From assembly GCA_031254105.1 (NCBI GenBank), contig JAIRVB010000044.1, positions 21,748 to 85,747 on the forward strand: DNA of 64,000 bases. The letters are read 5' to 3'. Positions 27,617-36,682 of the stretch are shown here, piece after piece (within the stretch, counting starts at the first letter, position 1; each line of letters begins with the position of its first letter). Under the pieces are notes generated by a model. That model saw only the letters and a program-made list of their open reading frames with translations, did not search any database and was not told the DNA's origin. Source of the DNA: Chitinispirillales bacterium (lineage in GTDB: Bacteria > Fibrobacterota > Chitinivibrionia > Chitinivibrionales > Chitinispirillaceae). The translations under genes and the position numbers were made by a program.

Positions 27617-28021
27617 ATGTTAAATAAGATTAATTCCGCTTTTAACGCTCTTTTTATAACGCCTTTAAAAAACATCTTTACGGCTCATGCGGTTACAGGG
27701 GTTGTATGGAGATGAAAATTTATTTCAACTTTGCGTCCGCTGGCTTACCTTGAGGATAATAAAAAGATAAGAACCGCCTTTGCGCCGTTAAACAAAGAGA
27801 TGAGGCTTGACGAAGAGGCATATAATAATCTTCTGCGTCAAAAGCCCCGCTTAGTTGTAATGAGTCACGGCAGCAATGTGACGGGGTGTATTAATCCGGT
27901 CTCCCGTTTGTTTAAAGCGGCCAAATCCGCGGGCGCGGTTACTATCCTTGACGCAAACCAGACAGCGGGCAGGCATCCGGTTTTGTGCACAAGGCTTTGG
28001 GGATACGGCGCGGCACCGTAA
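27617..28021 (+). pseudogene. Cysteine-desulfurase-type aminotransferase remnant
   Basis: From the TTG at 27731 the frame reads RPLAYLEDNKKIR, then LVVMSHGSNVTGCINPVS and GAVTILDANQTAGRHPV. This is the central part of class V aminotransferases of the TIGR01977 cysteine-desulfurase group, including the PLP-contacting DANQTAG. The same frame is open upstream from 27617 (NSAFNALF matches the expected N-terminal helix) but is cut by TGA near 27714. The PLP lysine and the C-terminal domain are missing and the frame ends at 28021. It is non-functional. Confidence 0.6.
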
Positions 28022-28029
28022 GATTCTCT

Positions 28030-28340
28030 CTCTCCTGCGCAATATTGATCGCGAAAAAATAATCGAACAGCTCTCAAAGATTGATATCTGCGGCGATGAA
28101 ACCGGTCTGATACCGGGCTTTGGCGTATTCATCCAAAATCTGCCCGCTTCAATCTGGACGCTTTTCTCTGAGCGCCTTACCCACTCAATGCCCAATGAGA
28201 TGCTTGAAACCATGGATCTGGCTTACGGCGGCCCATACGATCCGACAGACAAAACCGGTCTGAAAAGTTTTTACTGCAAACAGACAAAAGGTATCGAAAG
28301 CGGCGACGGGTACGGGGAATTTGTCGTAACGAAAGCATAA
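28030..28340 (+). pseudogene. Unrecognised C-terminal gene remnant
   Basis: Roughly 100 codons with clear coding character, in a different frame from the aminotransferase remnant that precedes them. Segments include GLIPGFGVFIQNLPASIWTL, FSERLTHSMPNEMLETMDLA and the end GDGYGEFVVTKA. No start codon with a ribosome site precedes it. I do not recognise the family. It appears to be the 3' end of another gene fused by deletion to the aminotransferase fragment. Confidence 0.45.
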
Positions 28341-28382
28341 TTTTCCAAACAACGATGCAGGCAGTTCATGACCTGCGTTGCG

Positions 28383-28407
28383 AACGGGCGGCAGACTGCC
28401 GCCCGTT
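28383..28407. repeat. 12-bp perfect inverted repeat of GGGCGGC family
   Basis: AACGGGCGGCAG-A-CTGCCGCCCGTT is a perfect palindrome with a 1-nt centre, 43 nt after the last remnant. It is the most complete member of the hairpins found after genes at 7051, 8400, 32222 and 59685. The core CGGCAGACTGCCG is identical to the 59685 copy. Confidence 0.65.
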
Positions 28408-28665
28408 ATATTAATAAATCTCATAATAACAAAATGACTCCCCCGTAATGTTATCAAGTATAACCGATTGATATAAACCAAATTAACCGGCTTCACATAA
28501 TAAACATATTTACCGGATGCGCTTTATTAAATTTACAACGCAAGACGCGCTTAAAACCAACGCATACTCATTAACTAATAGCTTGCGTTGCCGCGTACCG
28601 GAATTTATCTTATTATGTTCAATAGAAAAAAGGTTTCCCATAACATATAACTTCGAGGAGCATCT

Positions 28666-31600
28666 ATGTCAAGAAAAATGGTTCCCCATGACGGTAACTC
28701 GGCCACCGCTCACGTAGCGCACGCCGTAAGCGAAGTGATCGCCATCTACCCTATTACTCCATCTTCCGGTATGGGAGAGATCTCTGACGAAAAATCGGCG
28801 GCCGGAGAGAAAAACATTTGGGGAACGATTCCTCAGGTTTCGGAGCTTCAGTCTGAAGGCGGCGCCGCCGGAGCTGTTCACGGAGCGCTTTGCGCGGGTT
28901 CTCTGACAACCACTTTTACAGCATCGCAGGGACTCCTTTTAATGATCCCAAACATGTACAAGATTGCCGGTGAACTTACACCCGCTGTTTTTCATGTATC
29001 AGCGCGCGCTCTTGCCTGTCAGGGACTTTCGATCTTTGGCGACCACAGTGATGTGATGTCTGTGCGCCAGACCGGTTTTGGACTGCTTGCCTCCACAACA
29101 GTGCAGGAGGCTATGGACTTCGCCCTTATCGCCCACGCGGCGACTCTTGAAGCGCGTATTCCGTTTGTCCACTTTTTCGACGGCTTCCGCACATCACACG
29201 AGCTTCAGAAAATTGATGAGCTTACATTTGACGATATGCGCGCAATGATTGATATGGATATGGTCCGCGCTTTCCGCAACAGAGCGATGACGCCCGACCG
29301 TCCTTATATTAAAGGGACAGCTCAGAACCCCGACGTTTACTTCCAGGGACGCGAAACCGTAAACAAATACTATGCTGAGTGTCCGGCTATCATCCAAAAA
29401 TACATGGACAAGTTCGCGAAACTCACAGGCCGCCAGTATAAGCTTTACAACTACGTTGGAGCCGCTGACGCTGAAAAAGTGATAGTTATCATGGGTTCAG
29501 GCGCGGACACAGTTCATGAAACATCTGCGTTTCTTAATGCCAAGGGTGAGAAAACAGGCGTTCTTAAGGTGCACTTGTACCGTCCTTTATCCCCCGCTGA
29601 GCTTGTCGCCGCGCTGCCTGCATCTGTTAAGAAAATCGCTGTTCTCGACAGAACAAAGGAGCCGGGATCACTCGGCGAGCCGCTTTACGAAGATATACGT
29701 ACAGCGATCGGCGAAGCGCTTGAAGATGGAACCGCTCCGTTTAAGGCATGGCCGAAAGTTATCGGCGGCCGCTACGGGCTTGGAAGCGCGGAGTTTACTC
29801 CCGCTATGGTTAAGGCTGTTTTTGATGAACTTGGCAAAGACAAACCGAAAAACCACTTCGTTATAGGTATCAACGAGAATGTTATGAAGAGCTCGCTTGA
29901 TTATGATAAATCATTTTCTATTGAGGGTGATGACGTTCACTGCGCGCTCTTTTATGGTCTTGGTTCCGACGGTACTGTAGGCGCGAACAAGAACAGCATG
30001 AAGATTATCTCCGATACAACAGAGAACAATACTCAGGGGTACTTTGTTTACGACTCAAAGAAGGCGGGTACTATCACTGTATCTCACCTCCGCTTCGGCA
30101 TGAAGCCTATCCGCAGCCCCTATCTTATTACTAAGGCTGATTTTCTGGCCTGTCACAACTTCACATTCGTTGAGAAGTACGACATGCTCAAAAATTTGAT
30201 TGACGGCGGTACATTCCTGCTTACATCCGAATACGACAAGGACAATGTCTGGAGCAAGCTGCCGGGCCGCGTACAGAAACAGATCGTTGACAAGAAGCTC
30301 AAGTTCTACGTTATCGACGCTGTAGGGATCGCAAAATCTGTAGGCATGACTTACATCTCTACAATCATGCAGACCGCGTTCTTCAAGATCTCAAAAGTGA
30401 TTGACGATAAAGTAGCTATCGAACATATCAAAGACGCGATCAAAAAGACATTCGGCAGAAAAGGCGATGATATTGTCAACAAGAACATTCAGCAGGTTGA
30501 CAAAGCTGTGAATGGTATTTTCGAGGTCATTTACGATAAGGTTACAAATCCTATCGAAGAGAGAAAAGGCGTTTACGGCGACGCTCCTGACTTTGTAAAG
30601 AACGTTACAGCTAAAATCATCAAGCAGGAAGGCGATACTATCCCTGTTTCAGACATGCCTGCCGACGGCGTATGGCCCTCAGGCACTACAAAGTTTGAGA
30701 AGCGCAATATCGCGCATGACATCCCTGTTTGGGGCGCGGAAGCGTGTATCCAGTGCAACCAGTGTTCTCTTGTTTGTCCTCACGGCTGCTTGCGTCCTAA
30801 AGCTTACGATGAAAAGAGCCTTAAGGGCGCTCCGGCGACTTTTAAATCCGCCGGCGCCAAGGGCAAGGAGCTCACAGGCCTAAAGTTCACCATGCAGTGC
30901 GCGCCTGAAGATTGTACGGGATGCGGTCTGTGCGTCGCGAAGTGTCCCGCTAAGGCAAAGGGCGCTCTCAAGATGGAATTTCAGATCCCGCTGCGCGCTC
31001 AGGAAGCCGCTAACTGGGAATTTTTTCTCAGCATTCCTGATACGGATCCGGCCAAATACGATGTTACGACAGTTAAGGGCAGTCAGTTCGTCCGTCCGCT
31101 CTTTGAGTTCAGCGGCGCGTGTCTTGGCTGCGGTGAAACAGCTTACATTAAGCTGCTCACACAGCTTGTTGGCGACAGGCTCTACATCGCTAACGCGACA
31201 GGCTGTACATCAATCTACAGCGGCAACCTCCCCACTACCCCTTACACTAAGAGGGACGACGGCAGAGGCCCGACATGGAACAACTCACTGTTTGAAGACA
31301 ACGCCGAACTCGCTTACGGTATGCGCCTTTCTGTTGACAAGTTCTGCGAATACGCCACAGAGATCAGCAAAAAAGTTATGGCTGAAGGCTGCTGCGGAGA
31401 TGAGCTTAAGAATATCCTCGGCGAAATTCTTAACGCCGACCAGTCAACGACAGCTCTTATTGATGTACAGCGCGAACGTGTCGCAAAAGCCAAGGCAATC
31501 CTTTCAAAGTGCGACAAAGAGCAGTCTAAAGAGCTTTTGAGCACCATCGACTACTTAGTCAAAAAGTCTGTATGGGCTATCGGCGGCGACGGCTGGGCGT

Positions 31601-32211
31601 ATGATATCGGTTACGGCGGTCTTGACCACGTGCTTGCTTCCGGCAAAAACGTAAAGCTTCTTGTGCTTGACACAGAGGTTTACTCCAACACCGGCGGTCA
31701 GGCATCAAAGTCTACCCCTATGGGCGCTGTGGCTAAGTTTGCCGCGGGCGGTAAGCCTATCGGAAAGAAAGACCTTGGTATGATCGCCATGAGCTACGGC
31801 TACATTTACGTAGCGCGTGTTGCCATGGGCGCTAACCAGAGTCAGGTGATTAAGGCTATGGCAGAAGCTGAGGCCTACGATGGACCAGCCATAATCCTAG
31901 CCTACTCGCACTGTATCGCCCACGGTATCAACATGGTGGAAGGATACGACGCGCAGAAGAACGCGGTAGAATCCGGTCACTGGCCATTGTACCGTTACAA
32001 CCCGGCTCTTGCGCTTGAAGGCAAAAATCCGCTTGTCATCGACAGCAAGGATCCGACGATCTCTCTGGCGGACTATGTATACAAAGAAAACAGATACACA
32101 ATGCTCCAGCGCTCTAACCCTGAAAGCTCAAAGCAGCTCATCGACCACGCTCAAAAGGCTGTGACGTCAAAGATCAAGCTGCTTAAGCAGATGGCCGCAA
32201 TGGAGATGTAA
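28666..32211 (+). CDS. nifJ: Pyruvate:ferredoxin (flavodoxin) oxidoreductase
   Basis: A single-chain 1181-residue PFOR. It oxidises pyruvate with CoA to acetyl-CoA and CO2, passing electrons to ferredoxin or flavodoxin. The domains follow the usual order: N-terminal pyrimidine-binding domain (VIAIYPITPSSGMGEISDEK), domain II/III, and a two-[4Fe-4S] ferredoxin domain near residues 690-780 with CIQCNQCSLVCPHGC and CTGCGLCVAKCPAK. The TPP-binding domain carries SGACLGCGETAYIKL and a GDGWAYDIGYGGLDHVLASG segment. All cluster cysteines and the length fit the family. GAGGAG precedes the ATG at 28666. It stands as a single gene ended by a clear terminator and marks an anaerobic, pyruvate-fermenting metabolism. 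Confidence 0.97.
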   Translation: MSRKMVPHDGNSATAHVAHAVSEVIAIYPITPSSGMGEISDEKSAAGEKNIWGTIPQVSELQSEGGAAGAVHGALCAGSLTTTFTASQGLLLMIPNMYKIAGELTPAVFHVSARALACQGLSIFGDHSDVMSVRQTGFGLLASTTVQEAMDFALIAHAATLEARIPFVHFFDGFRTSHELQKIDELTFDDMRAMIDMDMVRAFRNRAMTPDRPYIKGTAQNPDVYFQGRETVNKYYAECPAIIQKYMDKFAKLTGRQYKLYNYVGAADAEKVIVIMGSGADTVHETSAFLNAKGEKTGVLKVHLYRPLSPAELVAALPASVKKIAVLDRTKEPGSLGEPLYEDIRTAIGEALEDGTAPFKAWPKVIGGRYGLGSAEFTPAMVKAVFDELGKDKPKNHFVIGINENVMKSSLDYDKSFSIEGDDVHCALFYGLGSDGTVGANKNSMKIISDTTENNTQGYFVYDSKKAGTITVSHLRFGMKPIRSPYLITKADFLACHNFTFVEKYDMLKNLIDGGTFLLTSEYDKDNVWSKLPGRVQKQIVDKKLKFYVIDAVGIAKSVGMTYISTIMQTAFFKISKVIDDKVAIEHIKDAIKKTFGRKGDDIVNKNIQQVDKAVNGIFEVIYDKVTNPIEERKGVYGDAPDFVKNVTAKIIKQEGDTIPVSDMPADGVWPSGTTKFEKRNIAHDIPVWGAEACIQCNQCSLVCPHGCLRPKAYDEKSLKGAPATFKSAGAKGKELTGLKFTMQCAPEDCTGCGLCVAKCPAKAKGALKMEFQIPLRAQEAANWEFFLSIPDTDPAKYDVTTVKGSQFVRPLFEFSGACLGCGETAYIKLLTQLVGDRLYIANATGCTSIYSGNLPTTPYTKRDDGRGPTWNNSLFEDNAELAYGMRLSVDKFCEYATEISKKVMAEGCCGDELKNILGEILNADQSTTALIDVQRERVAKAKAILSKCDKEQSKELLSTIDYLVKKSVWAIGGDGWAYDIGYGGLDHVLASGKNVKLLVLDTEVYSNTGGQASKSTPMGAVAKFAAGGKPIGKKDLGMIAMSYGYIYVARVAMGANQSQVIKAMAEAEAYDGPAIILAYSHCIAHGINMVEGYDAQKNAVESGHWPLYRYNPALALEGKNPLVIDSKDPTISLADYVYKENRYTMLQRSNPESSKQLIDHAQKAVTSKIKLLKQMAAMEM

Positions 32212-32221
32212 TTTGGGGTAA

Positions 32222-32243
32222 GGGCGGCTAAGTACAACCGCCC
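32222..32243. terminator. GGGCGG hairpin immediately after nifJ
   Basis: GGGCGG (32222-32227) pairs with CCGCCC (32238-32243) across a 10-nt loop, 10 nt after the nifJ stop and ahead of the canonical terminator at 32273. It belongs to the recurrent gene-end hairpin family. Confidence 0.5.
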
Positions 32244-32272
32244 CTATCTTGTCAGCAAGTATTTTTTGAGAC

Positions 32273-32299
32273 GGGAGAAGGAAACTTCTCCCTTTTTTT
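32273..32299 (+). terminator. Rho-independent terminator of nifJ
   Basis: GGGAGAAG-GAAA-CTTCTCCC is a perfect 8-bp stem with a GAAA tetraloop, followed directly by seven T residues. This is the clearest intrinsic terminator in the window. Confidence 0.92.
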
Positions 32300-32300
32300 A

Positions 32301-32612
32301 GTGTGCCAAGTATGTTTTAAATCTGATCGGTGTAAGTCCGCAGCGTGGGATCTCATATACAACCGTATAGTGAAGCCCAAGTATCCTGTTCCCGCTCTGC
32401 GTGAAACGCTGCTTAACGCGCTCATCCACAGAAACTATATGGGTGCGTCTATACAAATCCGCGTGTATAACAATAAAATGTTTATTTGGAACGATGGCGG
32501 TTTACCTCCAACCATTACCTTACCGCAGCTCACACAATTACATTCTTCACACCCCCGCAATCCGATACTTGCGGGAGCGTCCTTTTTTGTGAAAATAAGG
32601 CATTATGGGTGA
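32301..32612 (+). pseudogene. RecG-C-terminal/AlbA_2-type ATP-binding fragment
   Basis: The frame contains PVPALRETLLNALIHRNYMG, then IQIRVYNNKMFIWNDGGLPP and HSSHPRNPILA. These are the consecutive conserved motifs of the GHKL-like domain found at the end of AlbA_2/Schlafen-type regulators (often labelled RecG C-terminal). The N-terminal DNA-binding half is missing. The segment that should read on after NPILA shifts into unrelated sequence. It is a gene remnant lying just behind the nifJ terminator. Confidence 0.65.
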
Positions 32613-32763
32613 ATTTTTTATTATATTGAGAAAGTGCAGGAAATGGGATATTGCGTATATTTAAGCGGGCGATAGCGCAGCGGGACAATGAAATACGAAA
32701 TTGAACGTTTATTGAACGTTAAATGAAATATAAACCGTCCTTAAGGACACAAATGGAGTAGAT

Positions 32764-33156
32764 ATGAAATTTAATAATGTAAGACTGTTAGTCAAAGACT
32801 ACAAAAAGTGTTTCGAGTTTTACACTGAAAAACTTGGGTTTGAGGCGGCTTTCGATTTAGGAGTCTATGCCTCGTTCAAGGTCGCAGACGGAATTGAGGG
32901 GCTTGCTATTTTTACCTCCGACCTTATGGCGCCGGTTGTTGGTAATGCCGGCAAAACGCAGCCCATTGGATTTCGCGAAAAATCAATGGTGTCGTTCGAA
33001 GTAGAGTGCGTGGATACTACCTACAAAATGCTTGTGGAAAAAGGCGTTTCGTTTATTAATCAGCCAACAGATATACGTGACTGGGGAATGCGGGTTGTTC
33101 ACTTGCGAGACCCTGAAGAAAATCTGATTGAGTTTTTCACACCGCTAAAAACATAA
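32764..33156 (+). CDS. VOC-superfamily (glyoxalase-like) protein
   Basis: A 130-residue protein with two beta-alpha-beta-beta-beta modules. It starts MKFNNVRLLVKDYKKCFEFY, followed by EKLGFEAAFDLG and, at the end, DWGMRVVHLRDPEENLIEFF, the typical VOC closing motif with the metal-ligand glutamate. The family includes glyoxalases, dioxygenases and antibiotic-binding proteins; the substrate cannot be deduced. GGAG stands 6 nt before the ATG. It is separated by 2 nt from the DUF5131 gene, so the two are likely cotranscribed. Confidence 0.85.
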   Translation: MKFNNVRLLVKDYKKCFEFYTEKLGFEAAFDLGVYASFKVADGIEGLAIFTSDLMAPVVGNAGKTQPIGFREKSMVSFEVECVDTTYKMLVEKGVSFINQPTDIRDWGMRVVHLRDPEENLIEFFTPLKT

Positions 33157-33158
33157 AT

Positions 33159-33908
33159 ATGCGCAAAAACGCTATTGAAAGTAAATCGAAGATGTGGAAC
33201 TTGTGGCACGGCTGCCACAAACTTAGCGTTGGCTGCCGGCATTGTTACGTTTATCGCGGCGACGCCAAGCGCGATATTGACAGTACAACTGTTGTGAAAA
33301 CAAAAAGTTTTGATTTGCCTGTTCAAAAGAAGCGCAACGGTGAATATAAAATTCCTTCAGAAACATTGGTTTACACTTGTTTTACGTCCGATTTCTTTCT
33401 GGAAGATACTGACAGCTGGCGCGCTGAAGCGTGGAATATGATACGGCTTCGCAGCGATTTGAACTTTTTGATGATAACCAAACGTATAGACCGTCTGCAA
33501 AAAAACATTCCCGATGATTGGGGAGATGGCTATGATAATGTAACCATTTGCTGCACTGTTGAAAATCAAGACCGTGCGGATTATCGTCTTCCTATTTACA
33601 AGGATGTCCCGATAAAGCACAAAATACTGATTTGCGAGCCGCTTTTGGAAAGGATTGATTTGCGCAAATACGACATTGACTCGTGGGTGGAACAGGTAGT
33701 CGTCGGCGGCGAGTCGGGATATGAAGCCCGTCCCTGTCATAATGATTGGGTAATGGAAATTCGTGATTTATGCGTTGAAAAAAATGTTTCATTTTGGTTC
33801 AAACAAACAGGAGCAAAGTTCATAAAAGACGGAAAATTATATAAAATTGCAAGACAGTTTCAACATTCGCAGGCCCGCAAGGCAAAAATAGATTTCTTAA
33901 AAAAGTAG
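33159..33908 (+). CDS. DUF5131 (phage Gp37/Gp68-like) protein
   Basis: A 249-residue DUF5131 protein with the radical-SAM-like start WNLWHGCHKLSVGCRHCYVY, whose three cysteines (CHKLSVGCRHC) match the family's probable Fe-S ligands. Further conserved segments are YTCFTSDFF, FLMITKRIDRL, VTICCTVENQ and VVVGGESGYEARPC. Family members occur in phages and mobile regions; their activity is not established. It begins 2 nt after the VOC gene. Codon use is slightly AT-richer than in the housekeeping genes. Confidence 0.85.
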   Translation: MRKNAIESKSKMWNLWHGCHKLSVGCRHCYVYRGDAKRDIDSTTVVKTKSFDLPVQKKRNGEYKIPSETLVYTCFTSDFFLEDTDSWRAEAWNMIRLRSDLNFLMITKRIDRLQKNIPDDWGDGYDNVTICCTVENQDRADYRLPIYKDVPIKHKILICEPLLERIDLRKYDIDSWVEQVVVGGESGYEARPCHNDWVMEIRDLCVEKNVSFWFKQTGAKFIKDGKLYKIARQFQHSQARKAKIDFLKK

Positions 33909-33990
33909 TAAAAAAATAAGAAAGAACAAATGAAATATCTGCGCGCAACCGGGGGTTGGGCGCAATTAAAAAACAATATCGGAAACAAAA

Positions 33991-34908
33991 ATGGCAATTT
34001 ATAAAATAGGGCAAAAATTAGATTTTATCAAAGAGCGCCCCTTTAAGTTTGAGAAAGAGATTCAAACATTAGTTGAGAAAAATTTGAAATCGCTTTTGCG
34101 TCTTGATTTTATTCGTCCTGAATTCGCGCTTAACGGTTTTCGTATTGACACGTTAGGATTTGACAGAGAAACGAATTCATTTGTAATTATTGAATATAAG
34201 CGGGATAAAAATTTTAGCGTAATTGACCAAGGTTATGCCTACTTGTCTTTAATGCTTAATAACAAAGCTGACTTCATTCTTGAATTTAACGAAAGTCAAC
34301 AGACCACCCTAAAACGGACAGACGTCGATTGGACACAATCAAAAGTAATTTTCATCTCGTCACAGTTCACCAATTACCAACGAGAAGCTATAAACTTCAA
34401 AGATTTACCCATTGAGCTATGGGAAATTAAACGGTTTGAGAATGATACCATTTCATTTGACCAAATCCAGAAAACATCCGCCAAAGAAAGCATTAAGACA
34501 GTTTCAGGAAATGACGAAGCTGTTGAGGCTGTTAGTAAGGAAGTAAGGGTATTTACTGAACAAGATCATCTGCAAAAGGTTGATTTCGAGACTGTAGAAC
34601 TTTACGAACAAATCAAAGAGAGGCTTATTTCTCTTGATGACAACATTACGACGCACCCCAAAAAGCAGACAATCGGTTTTAAAGTTGACAATAATATTTT
34701 CTGTGATATAGTTCTGCAAGGTAAAGGTTTAAAAATCTATGTAAACCTAAAAAGCGGTGACTTAAATGATCAAAAACAAATCGCACGTGATGTTTCTAAT
34801 GTTGGACATTGGGGCAATGGTTCATATGAGATTAAACTTGCTGACTTAGATGACATTGACTATATCATCAGTTTATTGAAACAATCATTACGGAAAAATA
34901 AAGAATGA
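33991..34908 (+). CDS. NucS-like nuclease domain plus DUF5655
   Basis: A 305-residue protein. The N-terminal ~150 residues are a PD-(D/E)xK domain, with the nuclease core RIDTLGFDRETNSFVIIEYK (D...ExK). The C-terminal ~110 residues match DUF5655, with VFTEQDHLQK, ISLDDNITTHPKKQTIGFKV and RDVSNVGHWGNGSYEIKL. The combination is widespread among putative DNA-processing or restriction-type proteins of unknown target. The ATG at 33991 has only a weak GGAAAC upstream. It is a second NucS-related gene in the window; unlike the one at 3983 this copy is intact. Confidence 0.82.
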   Translation: MAIYKIGQKLDFIKERPFKFEKEIQTLVEKNLKSLLRLDFIRPEFALNGFRIDTLGFDRETNSFVIIEYKRDKNFSVIDQGYAYLSLMLNNKADFILEFNESQQTTLKRTDVDWTQSKVIFISSQFTNYQREAINFKDLPIELWEIKRFENDTISFDQIQKTSAKESIKTVSGNDEAVEAVSKEVRVFTEQDHLQKVDFETVELYEQIKERLISLDDNITTHPKKQTIGFKVDNNIFCDIVLQGKGLKIYVNLKSGDLNDQKQIARDVSNVGHWGNGSYEIKLADLDDIDYIISLLKQSLRKNKE

Positions 34909-34991
34909 CTCCGCTTAACAATTCAACTTCAAAATAGATGTCCGAATTATGAGAGTAAAGGCAATAAAATAATTAATCTGAATGACCTATT

Positions 34992-35567
34992 ATGACAACA
35001 GAAAATAAAATTAAGTATTTTGAAAGTCGAGAAGATTGGAGAAAATGGCTGACAGCCAACTTTGAAACCACAGGGGAAATTTGGTTTGTATTTCCTCATA
35101 AGTCGTCAGGCAAAAAAAGCATTTTATACAATGACGCGGTTGAAGAAGCGCTTTGTTTCGATTGGATTGACAGTACAATAAAATCACTTGACAAAGAACA
35201 TAAAATTCAGCGTTTCACCCCCAGAAACCCTAAAAGCGCTTACTCGCAATCCAACAAAGAAAGGCTCAAATGGCTGTTGGAAAATAAAATGATACACCCA
35301 AAATTTGAGGGTAAAATACAAAATGTTTTGTCTAAACCTTTTATTTTTCCAAATGATATAATTGACAAATTGAAAGAAGATAAAACAGTATGGAAAAACT
35401 ATCAACTTTTTTCCGACACATATAAGCGTATCCGAATCGCATACATTGAAACAGCCAGGATACGGCCGGAAGAATTTGAGAAGCGGTTAAACCACTTCAT
35501 AAGTAAAACGAAAGAAAATAAGATAATAACAGGATTTGGCGGAATTGAAAAATACTATTCAAAATAA
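34992..35567 (+). CDS. YdeI/OmpD-associated-family protein
   Basis: A 191-residue protein of the YdeI (bacteriocin-protection) family. KYFESREDWRKWLTANFETT opens the fold and EIWFVFPHKSSGKKSILYND follows. VEEALCFDWIDSTIKSL is the family hallmark, and FTPRNPKSAYSQSNKERLKW completes the N-terminal domain. A helical tail with the segment RIAYIETARIRPEEFEKRLN follows. Members have been linked to polymyxin tolerance and envelope stress, but the biochemical role is unclear. It is a single gene between the NucS/DUF5655 gene and the YitT gene. Confidence 0.85.
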   Translation: MTTENKIKYFESREDWRKWLTANFETTGEIWFVFPHKSSGKKSILYNDAVEEALCFDWIDSTIKSLDKEHKIQRFTPRNPKSAYSQSNKERLKWLLENKMIHPKFEGKIQNVLSKPFIFPNDIIDKLKEDKTVWKNYQLFSDTYKRIRIAYIETARIRPEEFEKRLNHFISKTKENKIITGFGGIEKYYSK

Positions 35568-35611
35568 AATGTCTGTACATAACTGGCGTAGCAGCCGCGC
35601 AGTCTTTAAAT

Positions 35612-36520
35612 TTATTTTTCAGCTTTCTCCAAAACCTGCGTAGACGGCTTGTAAAGCTGCTTCTTCCACATAGGTTGATTACCGATCGAATCGCTTACAA
35701 TGTCGGTTGTTTCCATTACGGCAATGAAGCCTTGCGGGTCATTGCGCAGTGTAACTTCTCTTAAGATACCGAGCTGATGATTTTTTACGATTGAATACAG
35801 CACTGTTTTCTCTGAACCTCTGTACCCGCCTTTGGCGCTAAGCAGTGTGGCGCCTATTCCATTGTCACGCATAAGCTCGCTTAGAATATCTTTCCATTTA
35901 TCGGAGATGATCATAACCGCTTTTCTTTTCCCAAGGCCTTTGAAGACCATATCCATTACCTTGGCGTTTACCATTATGAAAATAAGCGTATAGAATACAT
36001 TATTCAAATTACCAAAAAACACATAATAAAAAATCAGGATAATCGCGTTTATGATCATATTCGCGGCGCCAAGGCTGACGGAATACAGCTTGTTAAGTAT
36101 AACCGCGATTATCTCGGCACCGCCCGCTGTACCGCTTGAGCGCAGGATAATCGCAATACCGGTTCCGTTAAGCATTCCCGCGATAAGCGCACAAAGAAGT
36201 TTATCATCGGGAACAGAAAATTCAGGAACAACTACAAGAAGCATAATGGAACATATAACAATACCAAGCGCGGTAAACATAATGAATTTGCGCCCGATAA
36301 AGTATAATCCCAAAAGAAAAACAGGGATATTCAAAATAAAAAAGATAAGGCCAAGCGGAACAGCGTCAAATTTATAAAAGATCATCAAAGCCGCGCCTGT
36401 GAGCCCGCTGGATAAAAATCCATTCGGCTTTAAAAAACCATTAATCGCCAGTGCGCTCAAAGCAGTTCCAAAGCCCATCAGAAAGACATTGCTGAAAAAT
36501 AATTTTACTTTACCGTTCAT
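35612..36520 (-). CDS. YitT-family membrane protein
   Basis: A 302-residue protein with five to six N-terminal membrane helices (first FFSNVFLMGFGTALSALAIN) and the family motif GFLSSGLTGAALMIFYKF. The helix GTGIAIILRSSGTAGGAEII follows. A cytoplasmic DUF2179 domain covers about residues 205-290, with GIGATLLSAKGGYRGSEKTV. The family is widespread and of unsettled transport function. It is transcribed toward the YdeI gene, tail to tail, and lies upstream-independent of ilvE. Confidence 0.88.
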   Translation of the reverse strand: MNGKVKLFFSNVFLMGFGTALSALAINGFLKPNGFLSSGLTGAALMIFYKFDAVPLGLIFFILNIPVFLLGLYFIGRKFIMFTALGIVICSIMLLVVVPEFSVPDDKLLCALIAGMLNGTGIAIILRSSGTAGGAEIIAVILNKLYSVSLGAANMIINAIILIFYYVFFGNLNNVFYTLIFIMVNAKVMDMVFKGLGKRKAVMIISDKWKDILSELMRDNGIGATLLSAKGGYRGSEKTVLYSIVKNHQLGILREVTLRNDPQGFIAVMETTDIVSDSIGNQPMWKKQLYKPSTQVLEKAEK

Positions 36521-36682
36521 TTGCTTTTTCTGTTAATTGATAGATGAACTTACTGCTGTTTACGGGATGTGTATATTAAATATACCACAAGGCCACCGGG
36601 ATGCGCAGGATACCGTATAATAAATCTCATTTGCAAAGAGGAATTGTCATTGATAGTTCCCTGCCGCATTTAAACTGAAGGT

